From Bacillota bacterium (GTDB lineage Bacteria > Bacillota > Clostridia > DSM-8532), in contig JAEZLR010000020.1 of assembly GCA_023415205.1 (NCBI GenBank), forward strand, positions 1 to 64,000: a DNA stretch of 64,000 nucleotides, written 5' to 3'. The notes under the pieces were generated by a model. It was not told the DNA's origin. It worked only from the letters and a program-made list of their open reading frames with translations, and made no database searches. The position numbers were made by a program, and so were the translations under genes. Below are positions 34,463 to 42,592 of the stretch, in pieces (within the stretch, counting starts at the first letter, position 1; every line of letters starts with the position of its first letter).

Positions 34463-35248
34463 ATGAAAAGTTCACTAACCGATGCTTGCACATTAAAACT
34501 GGATAAATTTGAGGGTCCTTTTGACCTGCTCTTCTATCTGATAGAGAAGAATCAGATAGACCTCTATGACATTCCCATTCTGGAGATCACAGATCAGTAT
34601 CTGGATTATCTGAATGCCATGCAGGAGCTGGATCTAGAGGTTGCTTCAGAATTTTTGGTTATGGCCGCAACCCTTCTTCATATCAAATCGCGGATGCTGC
34701 TTCCCAGCAGGGAGGCGGTGGCTGAGGATGAAGTAGATCCCAGGGAAGAGCTGATTTTAAAGCTCGTGGAGTATAAAAAATATAAAGAGTTCTCCCAGTG
34801 TCTCAAGGAGCGGGAGCAAAAGTGGGAAAGGGTTCATTACAAGCTTCCCGAACCTCTGCCGGAAATCATTATGGAGGAAGAGCTGGAGGTGTCTCCGGTG
34901 ATTCTGCGCTCAGTTTTTGCCCAAATCATGAAACGGTACCATGAGAAGATGAACGATGTCTCCCAGAAGATGAAGCGTATTCTTAACCAGGAGAAGGTCT
35001 CACTAAAATCTAAGATTCGTGAAATGCTGGACCTTCTGGGAAGAGGAATCAGGATTTGCTTTTCAAAGCTGTATAACACCAAGGAGAAAAGCCGTTTAGA
35101 AGTTGCTACAGGATTTTTGGCAATGCTTCAGGTGGTTAAGGTCGGTAGAGCCGAAGTAGAGCAACCCACTGACTTTGGAGAAATATTTGTGACGCCTCTT
35201 GCGTCAACCCATGCCCCTGAACCCGTCAGTATAGAAGAGGGAGAGTAA
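34463..35248 (+). CDS. scpA: segregation and condensation protein A
   Basis: ScpA is the kleisin that bridges the Smc heads in chromosome condensation and segregation. The 261 residues include the N-terminal helix pair (LDKFEGPFDLLFYLIEKNQID), the conserved LDLEVASEFLVMAATLLHIKSRMLLP near 55-80 and a C-terminal winged-helix region. ATG 34463 lies six bases after GAGG; the in-frame TTG at 34460 is too close to that site. The stop overlaps the scpB start by one base. Confidence 0.94.
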   Translation: MKSSLTDACTLKLDKFEGPFDLLFYLIEKNQIDLYDIPILEITDQYLDYLNAMQELDLEVASEFLVMAATLLHIKSRMLLPSREAVAEDEVDPREELILKLVEYKKYKEFSQCLKEREQKWERVHYKLPEPLPEIIMEEELEVSPVILRSVFAQIMKRYHEKMNDVSQKMKRILNQEKVSLKSKIREMLDLLGRGIRICFSKLYNTKEKSRLEVATGFLAMLQVVKVGRAEVEQPTDFGEIFVTPLASTHAPEPVSIEEGE

Positions 35249-35805
35249 TGGATGTGAACTCTATTCTTGAAGTTGAGGTCATTATTGAAGCCGTTTTATT
35301 TGCGTCCGGTGATCCGGTATCCTTAGAGAAATTGGCTGAAATCATAGGCCATGATAGAAAAACTACCCGCAGTATTATGACCAATATGAGTTATAAGTTT
35401 CAGAATTCGGCTCGAGGGATTATGGTGCGTGAAATAGACAATGGTTATCAGCTTTGCACCAAACCGGAGCTGGATGACTATATCATCAAGCTGGGGTCTA
35501 TTCGCAGGAAGCAGGGGCTTACCCCTGCCGCCTATGAAACCCTTTCCATTGTAGCCTACAACCAGCCCGTAACCCGTGCCACCATTGAGCAGATCAGAGG
35601 GGTTAACTGTGACAGTGTTCTCTTAAAGCTGATAGAGCGAAATCTCGTTCGCGAAGCAGGGCGGGACGATACTCCGGGAAAACCCAAGCTTTATGAGACA
35701 ACCGAAGAGTTTCTACGGGTTTTTGGGTTCACCTCCATCAAGGATCTCCCAGCGCTGGAGCTCAATGAAATCCAGGAAGTCATGGAAAACGTACCCATTG
35801 ATTAA
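35248..35805 (+). CDS. scpB: segregation and condensation protein B
   Basis: ScpB is the dimeric winged-helix partner of ScpA in the Smc complex. The 185 residues show two winged-helix units; VIIEAVLFASGDPVSLEKLAEIIG opens the first and LTPAAYETLSIVAYNQPVTRATIEQIRGV opens the second, followed by GRDDTPGKPKLYETTEEFLRVFG. The shared TAATG with scpA indicates translational coupling. A 418-base non-coding block with structured repeats follows. Confidence 0.94.
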   Translation: MDVNSILEVEVIIEAVLFASGDPVSLEKLAEIIGHDRKTTRSIMTNMSYKFQNSARGIMVREIDNGYQLCTKPELDDYIIKLGSIRRKQGLTPAAYETLSIVAYNQPVTRATIEQIRGVNCDSVLLKLIERNLVREAGRDDTPGKPKLYETTEEFLRVFGFTSIKDLPALELNEIQEVMENVPID

Positions 35806-35807
35806 TC

Positions 35808-36027
35808 ACTCAACTTTTCCATATTATTTTGGGCTATTTCCCACTTCGTGGGATTAGCCACCGCGGTTTACTGCCGTAATACCGTATTCTGTGCTTTTCT
35901 TACAGCCGCTTTTTTGCTAGCGCCTGCGAAGCTGGCGCGTGAGCAAAACCTGATAGCGGGTGTTGGAAAAGCATAGAATAAGCATGTGGCTAACCAGAGC
36001 CTCAAAATATTACGCTACGCTATTGGA
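35808..36027. repeat. palindromic element, copy A (about 220 bp, with nested insert)
   Basis: The copy starts with ACTCAACTTTTCC and shares with copy B the blocks CATATTATTTTGGGCT (first base differing), the hairpin CCCAC-TTC-GTGGG, TTAGCCACCGCGG, GCATGTGGCTAACCAG, and AGCCTCAAAATATTACGC. TTAGCCAC and GTGGCTAA form a perfect 8-bp stem. Between them this copy carries 96 extra bases that form a second palindrome (35885-35980). The right end lacks the terminal match seen in copy B. The whole 35806-36223 gap contains no plausible gene. Confidence 0.75.
35885..35980. repeat. 96-bp palindrome nested inside copy A
   Basis: The left arm TATTCTGTGCTTTTCTTACA and the reverse complement of the right arm, TATTCTATGCTTTTCCAACA, are largely identical. 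The centre continues as TTTTGCT/AGCAAAA and GCGCC/GGCGC. Copy B lacks these bases at the same place, so the palindrome appears to have inserted into, or been lost from, the parental element. Confidence 0.7.
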
Positions 36028-36042
36028 CTTTATTTTCGGTTG

Positions 36043-36175
36043 ACTCAACTTTCCCATATTATTTTGGGCTCTTTCCCACTTCGTGGGATTAGCCACCGCG
36101 GTGTACTGCCGTACACCTCAGCATGTGGCTAACCAGAGCCTCAAAATATTACGCTACGCTATTGGAAAGTTGAGT
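36043..36175. repeat. palindromic element, copy B (133 bp)
   Basis: The ends are perfect inverted repeats, ACTCAACTTTCC at the left and GGAAAGTTGAGT at the right. Inside are the hairpin CCCAC-TTC-GTGGG, the stem TTAGCCAC/GTGGCTAA and within it the perfect stem GGTGTAC-TGCC-GTACACC. The arrangement can fold into a three-way or cruciform structure on either strand. Confidence 0.75.
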
Positions 36176-36223
36176 CTTGAATAAGCTGCTAAAAACAGGA
36201 AAGCCTAAAGTCGGAGGTACTTT

Positions 36224-36811
36224 ATGGCTATCCTGTTTTTTTTGCTGGCCTTTATTGTTTTAGGAATACTCCTCCTTAGCTCCAGGCTCTCACTGATATC
36301 AGTTTTGTCCATTGATTATAAGGGGATTCATCTTTCGGTTAAGGTGATGCTTTACCGGATCATCAAGCTTTATCAGTGGGATTTGGATAAAGGCGGTCTC
36401 AATTTTCTGCTTAAAAAGAAGGAGCAAGTACCCAAGAAGCATAAAAATGAAAAGAGTAGGCTGGCCTCCATTCTAAAAATTCAGTTTTCTAAGGATACTT
36501 TTAACCATCTCCGAAATAATCTACAGTTTTTTGATGTGGGCATCAAAGGCTATATTGCATCACATGATGCAGCCCTTACCGCCCTCCTTTACGGGGAGCT
36601 GTGGGGACTGATAGGGGTACTGGTCCCCTTTATTCCTCAAAAACGCCTGGTTTGTGATTTTTATCCCGATTTCGAAAAAGAAAGCCCGGACTTAAAGATT
36701 TCCTGTATATTACGCGTGCAAATCATCCATATTATAGTTTTGATAGTAAACCGCCTGCTTAAGAAAACGAGGAAAGGAAGAAGTGAGAGTTATGGGACAG
36801 CATCCAATTGA
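36224..36811 (+). CDS. DUF2953 family protein (YtfI-like)
   Basis: A 195-residue protein with one N-terminal membrane helix (about 3-22) and hydrophobic stretches near 135-150 and 178-190. The DUF2953 segment includes DVGIKGYIASHDAALTALLYGELWGLIG and QKRLVCDFYPDFEKESPDLKISCILR. In Bacillus ytfI lies directly upstream of ytfJ (gerW), exactly as here, so a sporulation role is inferred from context. The reading frame overlaps the next gene by 29 bases. Confidence 0.83.
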   Translation: MAILFFLLAFIVLGILLLSSRLSLISVLSIDYKGIHLSVKVMLYRIIKLYQWDLDKGGLNFLLKKKEQVPKKHKNEKSRLASILKIQFSKDTFNHLRNNLQFFDVGIKGYIASHDAALTALLYGELWGLIGVLVPFIPQKRLVCDFYPDFEKESPDLKISCILRVQIIHIIVLIVNRLLKKTRKGRSESYGTASN

Positions 36812-37292
36812 GGAACTAATGAAAACAGCCATGCAAAGCATCAAAGAGATGGTGGATGTCAATACCATTGTGGGTGACGCCGTTCAAACCATAGACGGAA
36901 CAGTTATTATTCCGGTTTCAAAGGTTACGTTTGGCTTTGCAGCCGGTGGAGGAGAATATGCTTCGGAACGGCGAAGTGAAGGTTCCAGCTATCCCTTTGC
37001 CGGAGGAAGCGGCGCAGGAGTGAGTATAAATCCGGTCGCTTTCATGATCGTGGGCAGAAACAATACCATAAAAATGATACCGGCCTCCCCCCACGCCTCC
37101 CTGGACCGTGCATTGGACAGTATTCCAAACATTATTGAGCAAATTAAAAATGCTTTTGAACCCAAGCATAAATGTAACAAAGAGAAAGAACATGGAGAGA
37201 AAGACCAAGGGGACAAGGATAAGGACGTTAAGAAGATCATCATAGAAAAGGAAACGCTTAAGTACCAGGATGCCGAGGAAGACAAGCTTTGA
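36783..37292 (+). CDS. ytfJ: GerW family sporulation protein YtfJ
   Basis: A 169-residue protein of the YtfJ/GerW family, sigma-F/G dependent and needed for normal germination in Bacillus. The glycine-rich core (KVTFGFAAGGGEY, then GGSGAGVSINPVAFMIV) and the opening HPIEELMKTAMQSIKEMV identify it. A highly charged Lys/Glu/Asp tail follows after residue 130. GTG 36783 and ATG 36792 are both possible starts after GGAAGGAAG; the ATG matches the Bacillus start better. A double hairpin terminator follows. Confidence 0.9.
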   Translation: MRVMGQHPIEELMKTAMQSIKEMVDVNTIVGDAVQTIDGTVIIPVSKVTFGFAAGGGEYASERRSEGSSYPFAGGSGAGVSINPVAFMIVGRNNTIKMIPASPHASLDRALDSIPNIIEQIKNAFEPKHKCNKEKEHGEKDQGDKDKDVKKIIIEKETLKYQDAEEDKL

Positions 37293-37352
37293 TCATTCTA
37301 TTTGATTCCTATGAAGAAAGGAGGGCACAGGCCCTCCTTGTACAAAGACAGT

Positions 37353-37387
37353 AAAAAACTTGGGGATGTTGGATCCCCAAGTTTTTT
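37353..37387. terminator. bidirectional terminator between ytfJ and the SASP gene
   Basis: AAAAAACTTGGGGA and TCCCCAAGTTTTTT form a perfect 14-bp stem with a seven-base loop, flanked by A and T runs so that it works on both strands for the two converging genes. A smaller hairpin (GGAGGGC/GCCCTCC, 37320-37337) precedes it. Confidence 0.92.
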
Positions 37388-37399
37388 ATACCTGGCTAA

Positions 37400-37618
37400 T
37401 TATTTGCTCTGATTGTTTGTATCATACTGAGGATACTGATTTCCGGTGTAGCTCTGGAATACCTTCTTAACGATGTTACCACCGATAGTGCCGGCTTCAC
37501 GGGAAGTAAGGTCTCCATTGTAGCCCTGCTTCAGGTTAATACCAAGTTGTCCAGCGATTTCATACTTCATGTTATCAAAGGATGTTCTGCTGTTTGAACT
37601 GGAATTGTTGTTTGCCAT
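37400..37618 (-). CDS. alpha/beta-type small acid-soluble spore protein
   Basis: A 72-residue SASP that coats and protects spore DNA. The conserved parts are visible: FDNMKYEIAGQLGINL, which holds the region cut by GPR, and GDLTSREAGTIGGNIVKKVF, the DNA-binding segment. The start is the ATG at 37618, with GAGGAGGTGAG upstream; the longer frame to 37693 is not needed. The gene converges on ytfJ, and the germination protease for it is at 20310-21311. Confidence 0.94.
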   Translation of the reverse strand: MANNNSSSNSRTSFDNMKYEIAGQLGINLKQGYNGDLTSREAGTIGGNIVKKVFQSYTGNQYPQYDTNNQSK

Positions 37619-37639
37619 TAATCTCACCTCCTCAATGCT

Positions 37640-37668
37640 TATTATGGCTGAGCCTGTTTTCTTTATAA
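37640..37668 (-). promoter_or_regulatory. candidate forespore promoter of the SASP gene
   Basis: On the minus strand TTATA and CATAATA are 17 bases apart, near the sigma-G pattern, ending about 20 bases before the SASP start. SASP genes are sigma-G genes in Bacillus. Confidence 0.4.
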
Positions 37669-37792
37669 GTAGAAAGTTATGGAGACATAACATTTTTTTG
37701 CCTAAAAATATAAAACAGATTCCTTAATCGACAAAATTACTGAAAATTTGAGTTAAATTAGCAAAAAATTTTACAAGTTGACACTGCTATTG

Positions 37793-37821
37793 TTGTCATC
37801 AACAATATATTGTGGTATATT
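37793..37821 (+). promoter_or_regulatory. sigma-A promoter of the fla/che operon
   Basis: TTGTCA (37793-37798) and TATATT (37816-37821) are exactly 17 bases apart. The 18-bp dyad ATTGTTG-TCAT-CAACAAT overlaps the -35 box and could be an operator. The leader before flgB is about 85 bases. Confidence 0.6.
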
Positions 37822-37880
37822 CATTAATAGGTATACATTTCGCATGTGTATGTTTTGCGTTACCTATAACAAATGATAAG

Positions 37881-37899
37881 AAATTGCTTGTAGCAATTT
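37881..37899 (+). promoter_or_regulatory. leader hairpin before the flgB ribosome binding site
   Basis: AAATTGC and GCAATTT pair around TTGTA, directly before AAGGAG. A further pair, ATAGGTA and TACCTAT, brackets the 5' part of the leader. Such a hairpin could influence translation of the first fla gene. Confidence 0.45.
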
Positions 37900-37915
37900 A
37901 AAGGAGTTGATATCT

Positions 37916-38296
37916 GTGTTATCCAACCTTCTCTTCACAAAACAAAATCTTGAAAAAGCTCTTGATGCCACTTGGATCAGGAACGATGTCATTTCGCAAA
38001 ATATCGCCAATGTAGACACACCAGGATACAAGAGAAAAACTGTTCAGTTTGAGGAATTTCTCAATAATGAGATGAGAACTGGGCGAATTGCGCAGGGAAC
38101 CTCAGGAGCAACAAGCAATGGCATACAGATTACGGAGGATCCCGTTGATTCTTCCTATAGAAGCGACGGAAACAATGTGGATATAGAGAATGAGATGGCG
38201 CTGTTGGCTGCCAACACGATTCGGTATAACACCTTGATTCAAAAGATGAACGGAGATTTTCAGAAACTTCGTAGCGTCATAACAGGAGGTCGTTAA
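37916..38296 (+). CDS. flgB: flagellar basal-body rod protein FlgB
   Basis: A 126-residue rod protein exported by the flagellar type III apparatus. The N-terminal helix with SQNIANVDTPGYKRKTVQFEEF is the family signature and the C-terminus ends in a heptad helix. GTG 37916 is nine bases after AAGGAG, while a TTG at 37907 touches the site. First gene of the fla/che operon, two bases before flgC. Confidence 0.93.
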   Translation: MLSNLLFTKQNLEKALDATWIRNDVISQNIANVDTPGYKRKTVQFEEFLNNEMRTGRIAQGTSGATSNGIQITEDPVDSSYRSDGNNVDIENEMALLAANTIRYNTLIQKMNGDFQKLRSVITGGR

Positions 38297-38298
38297 TT

Positions 38299-38745
38299 AT
38301 GGGACTGTTTAATTCTTTTAATATCAGCGCTTCAGCGCTATCGGCACAACGGCTTCGCATGGATATCATCGCACAGAACATTGCTAATGTGAATACCACC
38401 CGGACAGAGGAGGGTACACCCTATCGGAGGAAGACTCTGGTTTTTCAGGAGAAGGAATCCGAGGTTCCCTTTTCACACTATTTGTCAGAGTCCACACGGA
38501 ACCAGTTTTCAATTGGAAGCGGCGTGAGGGTTACAGGCATTGTTGAGGATCCAACCCCCTTTAAGGATGTCTATGATCCCAGCCATCCTGATGCGGATGA
38601 AAATGGTATTGTTCAGATGCCCAATATAGAGGTGGTTACCGAAATGGTGAATATGATTTCTGCAACCAGAGCCTATGAGGCCAGTGTTACAGCACTCAAC
38701 GCATCCAAATCCATGGCCACCAAGGCCCTTGAAATAGGACGATAA
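38299..38745 (+). CDS. flgC: flagellar basal-body rod protein FlgC
   Basis: A 148-residue rod protein. It has the N-terminal AQNIANVNTTRTEEGTPYRRK segment and the C-terminal NIEVVTEMVNMISATRAYEA followed by KALEIGR, both diagnostic of FlgC. It forms the proximal rod with FlgB and FlgF. AGGAGG precedes the ATG, which is two bases after flgB. Confidence 0.95.
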   Translation: MGLFNSFNISASALSAQRLRMDIIAQNIANVNTTRTEEGTPYRRKTLVFQEKESEVPFSHYLSESTRNQFSIGSGVRVTGIVEDPTPFKDVYDPSHPDADENGIVQMPNIEVVTEMVNMISATRAYEASVTALNASKSMATKALEIGR

Positions 38746-38776
38746 GCCTGTAAGGCAAAAGAAAGGGTTGTGAAAC

Positions 38777-39076
38777 ATGGCAATACAAGGAATAAGCTCC
38801 ATTAATGGCGTTATCACAACAACACCCCTCAAAGGGGTAAGTGAAGCTACATCAGAAGTCAACTTTAAGGATCTTTTGATGGATGCCCTTGACAATGTTA
38901 ATGCTCTAGAACAGGAATCCAATAAGATTACAGAGGATTTTATTGCCGGGAAGACCGATAATATACATTCCGTATTGATTGCAAGCTCCAAAGCCTCCAT
39001 TTCCCTATCCTTTGTGACAGAAGTTCGCAACAAGGTTTTAGATGCTTACCAGGAAATCATGAGAATGCAGATTTAG
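38777..39076 (+). CDS. fliE: flagellar hook-basal body protein FliE
   Basis: A 99-residue export-dependent adaptor that links the MS ring to the rod. The helix VNFKDLLMDALDNVNALEQ and the C-terminal SFVTEVRNKVLDAYQEIMRMQI mark FliE. AAAGGG precedes the ATG. Located between flgC and fliF, the normal clostridial place. Confidence 0.93.
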   Translation: MAIQGISSINGVITTTPLKGVSEATSEVNFKDLLMDALDNVNALEQESNKITEDFIAGKTDNIHSVLIASSKASISLSFVTEVRNKVLDAYQEIMRMQI

Positions 39077-39141
39077 TATCCTTTTACACAAGAAAAGGTC
39101 TTGGAGAACTATAGATAAGCCTTTATCAGGAGGGCGCGAAT

Positions 39142-40725
39142 ATGCCTGAAGGACTGACAAAACTTTTTGATAAAGTTAAAGAATTTTGGAAAAACCTAGA
39201 AAAAGGACAAAAGACACGTATCTTTGTGATTACGGGTGTGCTGATTATTGCCATAGCCGTTACCCTTGCTCTGACCTTACGAGTCGATTATGTCCCCCTC
39301 TTCAACTCAAGCGAAGAAGTAAATCTTCAGCCGGTTGTAGACTATTTGACCGAAAATGGCATCCAGTATAAAAAAGGTGAGAATCAAGTTTATGTGGACA
39401 GCAAAAGAAAGAAGGATATTGAATTTGATCTGACCACTCAGGGGATTGTCTCTCCCGAAGTTACTTTTGCAGATACCTGGAGCCAGTTGTCCCTTACAGC
39501 CACCGAGGCTGACAAGGCTAACCTTTGGAAGCATTATCTGACCAATGATCTGGTTTACAAACTAAAGAAGTTTGATAATGTTGAGAACGCCACCGTTCAG
39601 TACTCCAAACCGGAGAAAACCTATTGGGTGAGGCCCAATGAAGAGGAGAATCAGCAGGGCAGCGCCTATGTGATGCTCAAGACAAAAAAGGCTCTGGCTC
39701 CCGAGCAGGTAGATGCCGCAGCCAAGGTGGTCGCCTCTTCTCTGGGGATTCCCGCTGAAAATATCACCATTGTGGATCATAACCTCAATCCATTGCTTCG
39801 GGATACCAGCCAGTCCGACATGGTGCGGGCCAGCACCCAGGACGAAATGCGTCGGCAAAGGCAACAGGAACTGGAATCTAAGGTGTATGATCACTTTAAA
39901 ATAGGAATTGCCGAAAATGACCAGTTTGACACCATCAGCGTATCGGCCAATGCAGTATTGGATTTCGATACCCTGAAGAGTTCAACCACCCGCTATGAGG
40001 CTCCGGATGAAGCAGGCAAGGGCTACATCAAGAATAGCGAGAATTTGGAGGAGCATGTCATCAATGGAGCCTCTGGGGACGTTCCAGGAACCGATACTAA
40101 TCCTCAAACGGCACCTACATACCAGATGGGAGGGGACGGCAGCTCCCAGTATGACAAAACACATAATATTGAGGAACGGCTATACAATGAGACCAATGAG
40201 GAATCTGAAAAGGCTGTTGGAAAGCTCATCAATGACCAATCTACCATGTCCATATCCCTTTGGTATGGAAAACGTATAAAGTCAGCGGATAGCCTGACAC
40301 CGGAGTATCTTGAGCAAGTCAGACAGGCGGCCTATACGGCTACCGGGGTGCCCGTACAGAACATTACAGTAAGCATTCAGAAGCTGGCGGCCGAAGAGAT
40401 TATTCAACCGACACTGGGTGAAACCGCTGAAGAGCTCTTTGACCGATATGGATTCTATGCACTGATGCTTATTCTCCTCATCGTCATGGTTATAACAGCT
40501 ATGCCCAAGAGAAAGGTTGTTCCTCAAGTCTTGAGTTTGGCTGAGGCTGAGGCTGCGGCCGGTGCGGCGCGGCTAACTCAAAATGACGAGGCCGCTGAAG
40601 AAATTCAGGATATTAACCTTAAAGAGCAATCCGAGCTTAAAAAGCAGATTGAGAAGTTTGTACAGCAAAATCCGGATGCCGTTGCGCAGCTCTTGCGAAA
40701 CTGGATTGCCGAAGATTGGGAATAA
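39142..40725 (+). CDS. fliF: flagellar MS-ring protein FliF
   Basis: FliF builds the MS ring in the membrane, the base on which the switch and the export gate assemble. The 527 residues have membrane helices at about 24-46 and 430-450 and the ring-building motifs between them (LFNSSEEVNLQPVVDYL, GSAYVMLKTKKALAPEQVDAA). The C-terminal cytoplasmic tail (EQSELKKQIEKFVQQNPDAVAQLLRNWIAEDWE in part) docks FliG. GGAGGGC precedes the ATG. Confidence 0.96.
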   Translation: MPEGLTKLFDKVKEFWKNLEKGQKTRIFVITGVLIIAIAVTLALTLRVDYVPLFNSSEEVNLQPVVDYLTENGIQYKKGENQVYVDSKRKKDIEFDLTTQGIVSPEVTFADTWSQLSLTATEADKANLWKHYLTNDLVYKLKKFDNVENATVQYSKPEKTYWVRPNEEENQQGSAYVMLKTKKALAPEQVDAAAKVVASSLGIPAENITIVDHNLNPLLRDTSQSDMVRASTQDEMRRQRQQELESKVYDHFKIGIAENDQFDTISVSANAVLDFDTLKSSTTRYEAPDEAGKGYIKNSENLEEHVINGASGDVPGTDTNPQTAPTYQMGGDGSSQYDKTHNIEERLYNETNEESEKAVGKLINDQSTMSISLWYGKRIKSADSLTPEYLEQVRQAAYTATGVPVQNITVSIQKLAAEEIIQPTLGETAEELFDRYGFYALMLILLIVMVITAMPKRKVVPQVLSLAEAEAAAGAARLTQNDEAAEEIQDINLKEQSELKKQIEKFVQQNPDAVAQLLRNWIAEDWE

Positions 40726-40758
40726 GTTTGGGTTTATTCCGGAGGTGTAAGTAATACT

Positions 40759-41781
40759 ATGCCCATAAGAAACGATTCATTAAGAGATATGTCCGGGCGG
40801 GAAAAGGCTGCCATGCTTTTGATTACCTTGGGACCGGAGCGATCAGCCCAAATCTTCAAACATCTCAAAGAAGAGGAAATTGAGCAGCTTACTCTTGAAA
40901 TTGCCAATATCAGGTCTGTCTCTCCCAACGAAAGAGACAGGGTCTTGAGCGAGTTCTATCAGATATGTCTGGCCCAGCAGTATATCACCGAGGGGGGTAT
41001 CGGCTATGCCAAGGATATTCTTGAAAAAGCCATGGGTACAGAAAAGACCATGGAGATTATCAACAAGCTTACCGTTTCCCTGCAGGTGCGCCCCTTTGAT
41101 TTTGTGAGAAAGGCTGATCCGGCACAAGTGCTTAATTTTATTCAGAGTGAGCATCCCCAGACCATTGCCCTGATTCTGGCCTATCTTAAGCCCAATCAGT
41201 CGGCGGCGGTGCTCTCAGCCCTCCCACAGGATAAACAGGCGGATGTCGCTAAGCGTATTGCCACTATGGATCGCACCTCCCCTGAAATAATCAAGGAAGT
41301 GGAGAGGGTTCTGGAAAAGAAGCTATCATCCCTTGTCACTGAGGACTTTACTGCTGTAGGCGGTATTCAGGCTATTGTGGACGTTCTAAACTCGGTAGAC
41401 AGAGGAACCGAGAAATTTATTATGGATACCCTGGAGATTGAGGATACTGACCTCGCTGAGGAAATACGCAAGAGGATGTTTGTTTTCGAAGATATCCTGC
41501 AGCTTGACAACCGTTCCGTGCAACGCTTCTTGCGAGAAGTGGACAACAGCCAGCTGGCTTTGGCCCTCAAAGGAGCAACAGAAGAGGTTCAGGCGCTTAT
41601 TTACAACAATATGTCCAAGCGTTTGTCAGATATGATCAAGGAAGATTTGGACTTTATGGGGCCTGTACGTCTTAAAGATGTTGAAGAGGCTCAGCAGAAG
41701 ATTGTCAATGTCATACGGAAACTGGAGGATGCAGGAGAGATCATCATTTCACGCGGCGGAGGCGACGAGATAGTTGTTTAA
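40759..41781 (+). CDS. fliG: flagellar motor switch protein FliG
   Basis: FliG is the torque-generating ring of the rotor that meets the stator. The 340 residues show the N-terminal LSGREKAAMLL-like start (here MSGREKAAMLLITLG), the middle EHPQTIALILAYLKPNQSAAVLSALP and the C-terminal torque helix (VFEDILQLDNRSVQRFLREV) with the charged residues used for stator contact. GGAGGTG precedes the ATG. The last bases overlap the fliH start. Confidence 0.96.
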   Translation: MPIRNDSLRDMSGREKAAMLLITLGPERSAQIFKHLKEEEIEQLTLEIANIRSVSPNERDRVLSEFYQICLAQQYITEGGIGYAKDILEKAMGTEKTMEIINKLTVSLQVRPFDFVRKADPAQVLNFIQSEHPQTIALILAYLKPNQSAAVLSALPQDKQADVAKRIATMDRTSPEIIKEVERVLEKKLSSLVTEDFTAVGGIQAIVDVLNSVDRGTEKFIMDTLEIEDTDLAEEIRKRMFVFEDILQLDNRSVQRFLREVDNSQLALALKGATEEVQALIYNNMSKRLSDMIKEDLDFMGPVRLKDVEEAQQKIVNVIRKLEDAGEIIISRGGGDEIVV

Positions 41782-42544
41782 AAATTCGTATGGCTATGGG
41801 GTCTATAAGAAAAGCCAGGTGAATATCGGTAATCCTTATGAAATAAAAGCTCATTGGCAGAAGCCCCAGAGCCAGGAGGCCTTTGACGAGGTTGCAGCGT
41901 CAACAGAAGATTTTGATAGTGAACTGGTCATCAGCCAGGACATCATTCATAAGGCCAAGGAGGATGCGGCATTGATTCGTCGCGAGGCTGAGTTGGAAGC
42001 CGAAAGGATTCTTGAGGAGGCCCATGGAAAGGTTCAAGCCCTCTATGAAGCATCTGAACAGAAGGCCAAGGAAGAGGGCTATCGCCATGGTGAAACCTTA
42101 GCTCAGCAGCATTATAGTGATCTACTGGCAGAAGCTCAGGATTTCAAGGAGCGGAGCAAAACCGAATATGCGGAGGCTATGGCTTCCTTAGAAAGCGATA
42201 TGGTGCACCTTGTTATGAATATCTCAGCCAAGGTGGTAGGAGATGAGATCCGAAACAATGAACTAGCCATCCTAGGCATCGTCAGGGAAACACTTGAAGC
42301 CTGCTCAAATCGGGGGCATGTGCTGCTCAAGGTTTCAAACGAGGATTATGAGGTAGTTCTAGCCAATGAAGAAAAACTTCGTACAATGGTTAAGGATCTC
42401 AACGAGTTAGAAATAAGGAAGGACGGCTCCTTGCCAAAGGGCTCCTGTATGATAGATACGGGATTCGGCTCGGTGGACGGGAGTGCGGACACCCGTCTGG
42501 AGAGCATCCGCAAGGCTTTTTTTGATATCCTCCAGGAGGGATGA
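41774..42544 (+). CDS. fliH: flagellar assembly protein FliH
   Basis: A 256-residue regulator of the FliI export ATPase. A long helical, acidic middle (AEAERILEEAHGKVQALYE and ALIRREAELEAERI) and the C-terminal Vac-type domain (SDMVHLVMNISAKVVGDEI, then DTGFGSVDGSADTRLESIRKAF) fit FliH. The start is a TTG at 41774 that overlaps the fliG stop by eight bases, so translation is coupled. No other gene in the operon could fill this role. Confidence 0.9.
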   Translation: MFKNSYGYGVYKKSQVNIGNPYEIKAHWQKPQSQEAFDEVAASTEDFDSELVISQDIIHKAKEDAALIRREAELEAERILEEAHGKVQALYEASEQKAKEEGYRHGETLAQQHYSDLLAEAQDFKERSKTEYAEAMASLESDMVHLVMNISAKVVGDEIRNNELAILGIVRETLEACSNRGHVLLKVSNEDYEVVLANEEKLRTMVKDLNELEIRKDGSLPKGSCMIDTGFGSVDGSADTRLESIRKAFFDILQEG

Positions 42545-42592
42545 CCAGGGTAGGAAAAGACGCTTTTATAGGTGGTCTGGAAGGCTTAGAAT

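Noticed and set aside
35808..36175. Repeats considered as a CRISPR array
   Set aside because: Only two copies, 133 and 220 bp long, with internal palindromes and no spacers or cas genes.
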